Assembly: GCA_023461115.1 (NCBI GenBank)
Contig: JAEWOA010000081.1
Coordinates: 1 to 13,372, forward strand
DNA length: 13,372 nucleotides
DNA from: Actinomycetes bacterium
GTDB lineage: Bacteria > Actinomycetota > Actinomycetes > Actinomycetales > Cellulomonadaceae
Direction: 5' to 3'
Part shown: in pieces, positions 6,685 through 13,372 of the stretch
How positions within the stretch are numbered: position 1 is the stretch's first letter
How the letters are laid out: every line of letters starts with the position of its first letter
Notes under the pieces: generated by a model
Databases searched by the model: none
What the model saw: only the letters and a program-made list of their open reading frames with translations
What the model was told of the DNA's origin: nothing
Program-made: the position numbers and the translations under genes

Positions 6685-7236
6685 ATGAGCACCGCACTCG
6701 ACATCACGATCACCGGCTGGCTCGGCTCCGACGTGCAGTACTGGCCCGCCAAGGACGGCCTCGCGGCCTACGCGACCTTCCGCGTCGGCTCGACGCACCG
6801 GTACCGCAGCCCGGCCGACCAGGCGTGGAAGGACACCCCGACCGAGTGGTTCCAGGTCAAGGCATGGCGCATGCTCGCGGTCAACGCGAACCTCTCGCTG
6901 GCCAAGGGCACGCCGGTGGTGGTCAAGGGCCGGCTCTCGACGCGCGAGTACACCGACGCCAACGGCGCGAGCCGCACCTCGCTGGTGCTGGAGGCCGCGG
7001 CGATCGGGCCCGACCTCGCGTGGGGCTCGGCGCCCAACTTCGAGCGCACGGTCCACGGCGCCGGCGGGTACCCGGTGGAGGACCAGCGGCCGGACCGGTC
7101 GGCGCAGCCCACCGACGTCTCCGGGCTCGAGGAGGCCCCGCAGGACTACTCGTTCGAGCCGGACGCCGACGCGGGCGACCCGCTCGGGCAGGCCGTGCCC
7201 GACGACGCCTCCGGGCTCACCGCGGTTCCCGCCTGA
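6685..7236 (+). CDS. ssb: Single-stranded DNA-binding protein paralogue (SSB family) without the acidic tip
   Basis: A 183-aa OB-fold protein that should bind single-stranded DNA. Residues about 1-112 carry the family pattern: MSTALDITITGWLG (1-14), the aromatic ssDNA-contact strands WFQVKAWRMLAVNANLSL (55-72), KGTPVVVKGRL (74-84) and TSLVLEAAAIGPDL (98-111). The remaining 70 residues are acidic and Pro/Gly-rich, probably disordered. The protein ends in LTAVPA and lacks the DDDxPF tip through which replicative SSB recruits partner proteins. Known: actinobacteria often have a second SSB, and SsbB of Streptomyces lacks the tip and acts in chromosome segregation. This gene is therefore likelier the accessory paralogue than the main replicative SSB. 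ATG 6685 is preceded by AAGGGA at a suitable distance. The next gene is ettA. Confidence 0.88.
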   Translation: MSTALDITITGWLGSDVQYWPAKDGLAAYATFRVGSTHRYRSPADQAWKDTPTEWFQVKAWRMLAVNANLSLAKGTPVVVKGRLSTREYTDANGASRTSLVLEAAAIGPDLAWGSAPNFERTVHGAGGYPVEDQRPDRSAQPTDVSGLEEAPQDYSFEPDADAGDPLGQAVPDDASGLTAVPA

Positions 7237-7250
7237 CGCGGATCACCGTC

Positions 7251-7256
7251 TAGGCT
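7251..7256 (+). promoter_or_regulatory. Candidate -10 element of ettA
   Basis: TAGGCT fits the actinobacterial TANNNT -10 pattern and lies just after the SSB stop codon. The best upstream hexamer (TTCCCG, 7226-7231) is 19 bases away and weak. If used, the ettA transcript would have a leader of about 115 bases that contains the strong hairpin at 7277-7309. Confidence 0.35.
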
Positions 7257-7276
7257 GGTGGACCGAATCCCGACCT

Positions 7277-7309
7277 GCCCGGCCCGCACGCGCGTGCGCG
7301 AGGCCGGGC
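7277..7309 (+). other. Strong hairpin in the ettA leader
   Basis: GCCCGGCC (7277-7284) pairs perfectly with GGCCGGGC (7302-7309), and the loop contains the 12-base palindrome GCACGCGCGTGC, which can extend the structure. A smaller stem, GCCTC/GAGGC (7321-7335), follows. There is no T-tract, so this is not a standard intrinsic terminator for the SSB gene. It could be an mRNA leader structure or a weak attenuator. Confidence 0.5.
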
Positions 7310-7377
7310 GGAGTCGGTGAGCCTCTCCGCGAGGCCTGTCCGTTCCACCCGATCGAGCACCGAGGCGGCAGCAGCCA

Positions 7378-9060
<1,683 letters not shown>

Positions 9061-9088
9061 GCCTTCCGACGAAGCGAGGGAACCACCG

Positions 9089-9583
9089 ATGACCCGACTC
9101 GAGGTCCCCGTCCAACTGCGCTGGTCGGACCTGGACGCGTACGGGCACGTCAACAACGCGGAGATGCTGCGACTCCTGGAGGAGGCGCGCATCTCCGCGT
9201 TCTGGCGGCACCCCGAGGCGGCGGACGGCACGCGCGGCGAGAGCCAGTTCCCGACCGCCGTGCTCGACGCCGGCCCGACGGCGCCGGTCGCGACCCTGAT
9301 CGCGCGGCAGGAGATCGAGTACCTCCAGCCCATCGGGTACCGCCGCGTGCCGATCCTCATCGAACTGTGGCTGGGGCACCTGGGCGGCGCGAGCATCGAC
9401 GTCTGCTACGAGGTGCGGGACACGTCGTCGGGCAACCCGGGCAGCACGGTCTTCGCGCGCGCGACCACCACGATCGTGCTGGTCGACGCCAAGGCCGGCA
9501 CTCCGGTCCGGCTCGACGCCGAGGCCCGCGAGGCGTGGGCGCCGTACGTGGGCGAGCCAGTCGAGCATCGCCGCCGCCGCTGA
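9089..9583 (+). CDS. Acyl-CoA thioesterase, single hotdog domain (4HBT/YbgC-like)
   Basis: This probably hydrolyses acyl-CoA thioesters to free acid and CoA in the cytoplasm; the chain length and physiological substrate are unknown. The 164-aa protein is one hotdog domain. The catalytic-loop motif RWSDLDAYGHVNN (11-23) carries the conserved Asp16 and the HVNN turn, and is followed by the long hotdog helix NAEMLRLLEEARISAFW (23-39). A central QEIEYLQPIGYRRVPILI stretch and TTTIVLVDAKAGTPVRL complete the sheet. The tail EHRRRR is basic. The start at 9089 has a good GCGAGGGA ribosome binding site, and the gene is 28 bases after ettA, so it is probably co-transcribed with it. Related proteins in other actinobacteria lie in the same neighbourhood. 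Confidence 0.88.
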   Translation: MTRLEVPVQLRWSDLDAYGHVNNAEMLRLLEEARISAFWRHPEAADGTRGESQFPTAVLDAGPTAPVATLIARQEIEYLQPIGYRRVPILIELWLGHLGGASIDVCYEVRDTSSGNPGSTVFARATTTIVLVDAKAGTPVRLDAEAREAWAPYVGEPVEHRRRR

Positions 9584-9586
9584 CCC

Positions 9587-9636
9587 CCCGGCCGACCGCC
9601 CGCCCGGCCGACCTGCCGACCGGCCGTCGCAGCCGG
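9587..9636 (+). repeat. Short direct repeat and GC-rich hairpin after the thioesterase gene
   Basis: CCCGGCCGACC occurs at 9587-9597 and 9603-9613, a 16-bp period. It is followed by a small stem, CCGGC (9620-9624) with GCCGG (9632-9636). This block sits between the thioesterase stop codon and the next promoter and might terminate or slow transcription. No T-tract follows, so the role is uncertain. Confidence 0.3.
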
Positions 9637-9682
9637 CCGGGATGTCGTCGCCGATCGACGACGGCTGGGCGCCGCGCGCCGC

Positions 9683-9688
9683 TACGCT
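9683..9688 (+). promoter_or_regulatory. -10 element of a leaderless promoter before the YcxB-like gene
   Basis: TACGCT fits TANNNT and ends 6 bases before the GTG at 9695. There is no ribosome binding site before that GTG, so a leaderless mRNA is likely. No good -35 hexamer is seen. This supports the GTG as the true start. Confidence 0.5.
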
Positions 9689-9694
9689 GCGCGC

Positions 9695-10231
9695 GTGACC
9701 GCACCGGAAACCGCCCTGCGCGGCCTCGAGCCCGGCTACCAGTACGCCACCACGCTCGGCGCTGACTATCCGCGGCGCCTGGCGCGGTCGTGGCTGCGGG
9801 CCGCGGCCCCGGTGTACACGATCTGGATCGTCGTCGGCATCGCCGCAGGCCTGCTGGCCGCCTCCCTGATCTTCGGGGACGCGCCCGCGCCGCTCGCCGT
9901 CCCGGTCGTCGCGGTCGTGGCGGGGGCCTTCGGGGCCGGCGGCACGGTCGCGTGGCAGATGGGAGCGGTGCGCAAGGACGCGGCCCGCAAGTGCCCGCCC
10001 GGCTCGGTCTACGAGGTGAGGCTGACCGACGACGCGCTGAGCCTGCGCGTCCCCTACGGCGCGAGCCAGATGCGGTACGAGCTGCTCAAGTCGGCGACGC
10101 GCCGCGGGGACGCGGTCGTCGTGCGCTTCCGCCCCCGCGGGCGGATCGTCCTCTGGGCCGGGGTGCTGCCCGGGGACTCGGTCGAGCAACTGCAGCGCCA
10201 GATCGAGGCGCACCGCGCGTCCGCCCCGTAG
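9695..10231 (+). CDS. Two-helix membrane protein with YcxB-like C-terminal domain
   Basis: This is a small membrane protein of 178 aa with no established function. A 36-residue cytoplasmic N-terminus precedes two membrane helices, about 39-60 (VYTIWIVVGIAAGLLAASLI) and 67-87 (LAVPVVAVVAGAFGAGGTVA). After a basic RKDAARK segment, residues about 104-174 form a compact beta-rich domain. Its pattern (SVYEVRLTDDALSLRV, then MRYELLKSATRRGDAVVVRF, and a closing helix DSVEQLQRQIEA) resembles YcxB-like proteins. These are widespread, small and uncharacterised. The GTG start is supported by the leaderless -10 just upstream. The gene converges on tesB, with only 27 bases between the stop codons and no obvious bidirectional terminator. 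Confidence 0.75.
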   Translation: MTAPETALRGLEPGYQYATTLGADYPRRLARSWLRAAAPVYTIWIVVGIAAGLLAASLIFGDAPAPLAVPVVAVVAGAFGAGGTVAWQMGAVRKDAARKCPPGSVYEVRLTDDALSLRVPYGASQMRYELLKSATRRGDAVVVRFRPRGRIVLWAGVLPGDSVEQLQRQIEAHRASAP

Positions 10232-10258
10232 CGCCGCCGCCCCGGTGCAGTCAGGCCA

Positions 10259-11134
10259 CTAGTCCGGGAACCGGACCATGCCCTCCTGCGCGATCGACGC
10301 CACCAGGACACCCTCGCGCGTGAACACGCGAGCGGCGCCCAGGCCACGGCCGCCCTGCGCGCTCGGGGAGGACTGGTCGTAGAGCAGCCAGTCGTCGACG
10401 CGCACGTCGCGGTGCCACCACATCGCGTGGTCCAGGCTCGCGATCGACATGCCGCGCGAGATCCACGACTTGCCCGCGCGGCGCAGGATGGGCTCGAGCA
10501 TCACCTGGTCGCACGCGTACGCGAGCAGCGCACGATGCAGCAGCTGGTCGTCGGGCAGCGGCGCGCGGGCCTTGAACCACACCCGCTGGCGGCCGGCGGG
10601 CGTGTCCGACGGGCCGAGGTAGAGCGTGCCGTCGACGTGCCGCACGTCGAACGCGGCCTCGCGCGTCCAGAACTTCGCGACGGGGTGGTCCAGGTGGCCG
10701 AGCACGTCGATGGCCGAGGGCACGTCCTCGGGCGCGGGAACGCCGGGCATCTCGTCGGCGAAGTCGACGCCGCCCTGCTCCTGCTGGAACGACGTGATCA
10801 TCGAGAGGATCGGCACGCCGCCCTGCAGCGCGTGCGTGCGGCGCGCGCTGAACGAGCGGCCGTCCCGGAGGCGCTCGACCGCGAACTCGATCGGCTCGTT
10901 GGCGTCGCCCGCGCGCAGGAAGTAGCCGTGCAGGGAGTGCGGCAGCCGGCCGTCGGCGACCGTCGCGCCAGCAGCGAGCAGCGACTGCGCGAGCACCTGG
11001 CCGCCGAACACCCGGCCGTGCGGCTGCGGGATGCTGCGGCCCAGGAACTGGTCGGGGTTCACCTCGTCGCGCTCGAGTCGCAGCACGTCGAGCACGAGCT
11101 CGACCGGGCTGGCGGGCGTCAACTCGTCGGTCAT
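10259..11134 (-). CDS. tesB: Acyl-CoA thioesterase II (TesB family)
   Basis: TesB hydrolyses medium- and long-chain acyl-CoAs to fatty acid and CoA in the cytoplasm. The 291-aa length is normal for this double-hotdog enzyme. The N-terminal hotdog (about 20-120) has GRVFGGQVLAQSL (40-52), LHGYFLRAGD (68-77) and DGRSFSARRTHALQ (91-104). The C-terminal hotdog carries the catalytic trio in the expected places: Asp209 in AYACDQVMLEP, Ser233 in IASLDHAMWWHR (Ser/Thr position) and Gln283 in SIAQEGMVRFPD. The start ATG at 11134 follows a clear GAGGAG ribosome binding site. The gene lies 54 bases downstream of glbO on the same strand and is probably the last gene of a ptsI-glbO-tesB transcript. A functional link between the three is not evident. 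Confidence 0.95.
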   Translation of the reverse strand: MTDELTPASPVELVLDVLRLERDEVNPDQFLGRSIPQPHGRVFGGQVLAQSLLAAGATVADGRLPHSLHGYFLRAGDANEPIEFAVERLRDGRSFSARRTHALQGGVPILSMITSFQQEQGGVDFADEMPGVPAPEDVPSAIDVLGHLDHPVAKFWTREAAFDVRHVDGTLYLGPSDTPAGRQRVWFKARAPLPDDQLLHRALLAYACDQVMLEPILRRAGKSWISRGMSIASLDHAMWWHRDVRVDDWLLYDQSSPSAQGGRGLGAARVFTREGVLVASIAQEGMVRFPD

Positions 11135-11188
11135 GCGGGCTCCTCGGAGGCAGTGCCGGGTCGGTCGTCGGGGGAGACGGGGGAGGCG

Positions 11189-11572
11189 TCAGTCGTCGAA
11201 CGTGTTGAGCAGCGAGTGCGCCGCGCGCTCCAGGTAGTCCCAGAGCTCGGCCTTGCGCAGCGGCGCCAGGTCCAGCGTCTCGACCGCGGCGCGCATGTGC
11301 CCGAGCCAGCGGTCGCGCGCGTCGGGGTTCACCTTGAACGGCGCATGGCGCATGCGCAGGCGGGGGTGGCCCCGCTCGTCGGAGTACGTCGTCGGGCCGC
11401 CCCAGTACTGCTCCAGGAACTTGGTCAGCCGCTCCGCGGCCGGGCCCAGGTCCTGCTCGGGGTACATGGGCCGCAGCACGGGGTCGTCCGCGACGCCCCG
11501 GTAGAACTCGTCGACGAGGCGCCGGAACGTCTCGTGCCCGCCGACGGCGTCGTAGAAGGAGTCCGCTCGCAC
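11189..11572 (-). CDS. glbO: Group II truncated haemoglobin (trHbO)
   Basis: This 127-aa haem protein binds oxygen and other small ligands, and closely resembles mycobacterial GlbO in length and sequence as I remember it. Visible landmarks are SFYDAVGGHETF (5-16), the B10 tyrosine in EFYRGV (Tyr24), PVLRPMYPEQDL (31-42, with the CD1-region Tyr37), FLEQYWGGPTTYSDERGHPR (52-71), the proximal haem ligand His76 in RMRHAPF, the group-II Trp at G8 in DRWLGHM (Trp89), and DYLERAAHSLLN (112-123). Proposed roles of the family are oxygen or NO chemistry and redox protection; the sequence does not say which applies here. The GTG start at 11572 gives the family N-terminus and has GAGGA about 7 bases upstream. 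An ATG at 11580 is out of frame. It sits 85 bases after ptsI. Confidence 0.96.
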   Translation of the reverse strand: MRADSFYDAVGGHETFRRLVDEFYRGVADDPVLRPMYPEQDLGPAAERLTKFLEQYWGGPTTYSDERGHPRLRMRHAPFKVNPDARDRWLGHMRAAVETLDLAPLRKAELWDYLERAAHSLLNTFDD

Positions 11573-11657
11573 GCGCCCATCCTCACACGCGTGCCAACGC
11601 CCGGTCCCAGCCGTGGCCCGCGACGTGCCTCACAGCAACGAGGTCGCCGCGAGGGCG

Positions 11658-13372
11658 TCACAGCCCCAGGTCGGCGAGCACCGGCAGCTGCGCGCGCACC
11701 TGGGCGCGGGCGTCGGCCGCCGACGACGAGGCGAGCGCGAGCTCGGCGGCCCGGCGGCACTCGTCGTACGTCGTGGCCGCGAGCACGGCCGCGACGTCGG
11801 CGAGCGCGCGCGGTGTCATCGACAACGACGTCACGCCCAGGCCGACGAGCACCACGGCGAGCGCGGGGGACGCCGCGGCCTCGCCGCACACGCCCACCGG
11901 ACGGCCCTGCGCCGCGCCACCGCGGCACGTCTCGGCGACCAGCCGCAGCACCGCGGGATGCCACGCGTCCGAGAGCTCGGCGACCGAGCCGAGCAGGCGG
12001 TCCGCGGCCATCGTGTACTGCGTGAGGTCGTTGGTGCCGATGCTCGCGAACGCCGCGTGCGCCAGGATCCGGTCCGCCAGGAGCGCCGCGCTCGGCACCT
12101 CGACCATGACGCCGGCGGTCGTCAGGCCGTGCGCGTGGCAGCGCTCGACGAAGTCCGCGGCCTCGTCGACGGTCGAGACCATCGGCGCCATGACCCACAC
12201 GTGCGCCGAGGAGGCTTGCGCGGCGCGCGCGATCGCGACCAACTGGTCGTCGAGCACCTCGGGATGCGTGGCCGCGGTGCGCAGGCCGCGCACGCCGAGC
12301 GCGGGGTTCGCCTCGGGCGCGCCCGTCACGAACGGCATGGGCTTGTCCGCGCCGGCGTCGAGTGTGCGGATGACCACCTTGCGGCGCGGGAACTGCGCGA
12401 ACACCCCGCTGTAGGCCTCGGTCTGCTCGTCGATGCTGGGCGCCTCGTCGCGGTCCAGGAACTGGAACTCGGTGCGGAACAGGCCCACGCCCTGCGCGTT
12501 CGCGTCGGCCGCGGCGCGCGCGTCGGCGGGGTCGCCGACGTTGGCGAGCAGCTCGACCACGCGGTCGTCGGCGGTGTGGCCGTTGCCGTCGAACACGCGG
12601 ACCTGGGCGGCGCGCTCGCTCACGGCGGCGGCGGCCTCGGCGGTGGGGCGCACGATTACGGTGCCCGCGGCGCCGTCGACCAGCACCAGGTCGCCGTCGC
12701 CGACGCCCTCGTCGAGCCCGTGGGCCGCGACGACCGCGGGGATGCCGCGAGCCCGCGCGAGGATCGCGGTGTGCGCGGTGGGCCCGCCCTCGGCGGTCGC
12801 GATCGCGAGCACCTGGGTGGCGTCGAGCGTCGCGGCGACCACGGGCGCGAGGTCGGTGGCGACGAGGACGAAGGGCTCGTCGCGCTCGGGCACGCCGGGC
12901 GCCGGGCGGCCGGTCAGCTGGGCCACCAGCCGGTCCCGGACGTCCGCGATGTCGCGTGTGCGCTCCGCGAACACGCCGCCGAGCGCCTCGAACTGGCCCG
13001 CGACGTTGTCCGCGGCCTCCCACACCGCGCGCTCGGGCACCAGGTGGTCGGCCATGACGCGTGCGATCGCGTCCGCGACGAGGGTGGGGTCGGCCGCGAT
13101 CGCGGCGGTCGCGTGCAGCACGTCGGCTGCCTCGCCCCGCACGCGGTCGGCGGCGGCGTCGAGGTCGGCGCGCACGCGCTCCGACGCCTCCTCGATCCGC
13201 CGCGCGGCGGCGTCGTGGTCGGCGTTGGGGGGCAGCCGGCGGCCCGACGGCGGCTCGGTGATCGGCGCCGGCATGAGCGCGGCGCGCGCGACCACCTGGC
13301 CGGGGCTGACCCCGATGCCGCGGAACTCGAGCGGGGACTTGGGGGGGACGTCGTGGGGGGCGGACGGGCTCA
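11658..13372 (-). CDS. ptsI: PTS enzyme I (phosphoenolpyruvate-protein phosphotransferase)
   Basis: Enzyme I takes phosphate from PEP and passes it to HPr, driving sugar uptake by the phosphotransferase system; it is cytoplasmic. Reading to the window edge gives 570 residues, and the last two bases on this strand are TG, so a start codon missing only its first base would give about 571 aa, the normal length. In that numbering, FRGIGVSPGQ (17-26) opens the protein. The active-site His201 lies in GGPTAHTAILAR, and the PEP-binding barrel has GLFRTEFQFL (about 297-306), RTLDAGADKPMPF (336-348), the IGTNDLTQYTMAADR signature (445-459) and catalytic Cys496 in VGVCGEA. No HPr gene is seen here. It probably heads an operon with glbO and tesB, and its promoter is outside the window. 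Confidence 0.96.
   Translation of the reverse strand, partial: SPSAPHDVPPKSPLEFRGIGVSPGQVVARAALMPAPITEPPSGRRLPPNADHDAAARRIEEASERVRADLDAAADRVRGEAADVLHATAAIAADPTLVADAIARVMADHLVPERAVWEAADNVAGQFEALGGVFAERTRDIADVRDRLVAQLTGRPAPGVPERDEPFVLVATDLAPVVAATLDATQVLAIATAEGGPTAHTAILARARGIPAVVAAHGLDEGVGDGDLVLVDGAAGTVIVRPTAEAAAAVSERAAQVRVFDGNGHTADDRVVELLANVGDPADARAAADANAQGVGLFRTEFQFLDRDEAPSIDEQTEAYSGVFAQFPRRKVVIRTLDAGADKPMPFVTGAPEANPALGVRGLRTAATHPEVLDDQLVAIARAAQASSAHVWVMAPMVSTVDEAADFVERCHAHGLTTAGVMVEVPSAALLADRILAHAAFASIGTNDLTQYTMAADRLLGSVAELSDAWHPAVLRLVAETCRGGAAQGRPVGVCGEAAASPALAVVLVGLGVTSLSMTPRALADVAAVLAATTYDECRRAAELALASSSAADARAQVRAQLPVLADLGL

Noticed and set aside
9584..9640. Possible CRISPR-like or tandem repeat from the repeated CCCGGCCGACC
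   Set aside because: Only two short copies with a 5-base spacer occur, in very GC-rich sequence. There is no array.
10412..12025. A 537-codon plus-strand frame across tesB, glbO and the end of ptsI
   Set aside because: It is antisense to three genes with clear family motifs and has low-complexity Arg-rich sequence at its end.
11425..13023. A 532-codon frame on the minus strand overlapping ptsI in another frame
   Set aside because: It is an Arg/Gly-rich shadow of ptsI. The ptsI frame carries all enzyme I motifs.

Overview
This window looks like chromosomal DNA of a high-GC actinobacterium, most likely a Micrococcales member close to Cellulomonas. That placement rests on very GC-rich codon use with many GTG starts, leaderless-looking promoters, and the products themselves: a group II truncated haemoglobin very like mycobacterial GlbO, an actinobacterial EttA, and a second SSB. 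No identity search was possible, so the genus is an inference.

Left part, about 1-3069: accessory DNA, visibly less GC-rich than the rest. It carries a serine recombinase running off the left edge (minus strand), a 279-aa single-pass membrane protein of unknown function, a HigB/HigA-type toxin-antitoxin pair in toxin-first order, and the C-terminal catalytic part of a tyrosine recombinase with no start upstream of its first conserved block. That fragment lies about 200 bp from the 3' end of a tRNA-Arg(TCT) gene (3069-3141, minus strand). A recombinase gene beside the 3' end of a tRNA is the usual layout of an element integrated at that tRNA, so the tRNA is probably the island boundary. The other attachment copy would lie left of the window.

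Middle, 3311-6528: two overlapping GTPase genes encode a dynamin-like pair. The first product is soluble with a degenerate G4 motif. The second has canonical G motifs and two C-terminal membrane helices. They overlap by GTGA and are probably translationally coupled.

Right part, 6685-13372: conserved chromosomal genes. On the plus strand are an SSB paralogue without the usual acidic tip, the ribosome-associated ABC-F ATPase EttA, a single-hotdog acyl-CoA thioesterase, and a small two-helix membrane protein with a YcxB-like domain. On the minus strand, converging on these, is a likely operon of ptsI (PTS enzyme I), glbO (truncated haemoglobin) and tesB (acyl-CoA thioesterase II). From memory, ssb-like, ettA, a thioesterase and glbO also lie near each other in Mycobacterium tuberculosis (Rv2478c, Rv2477c, Rv2475c, Rv2470), so this appears to be an old actinobacterial neighbourhood.

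No gap between genes exceeds 300 bases. The larger gaps (456-722, 2868-3068, 3142-3310, 6529-6684, 7237-7377, 9584-9694) hold the candidate promoters, hairpins and repeats listed. No CRISPR array, complete insertion sequence or rRNA was seen. I found no clearly new multi-gene system. The best candidates for follow-up are the tRNA-Arg island cargo and the paired dynamin-like GTPases.
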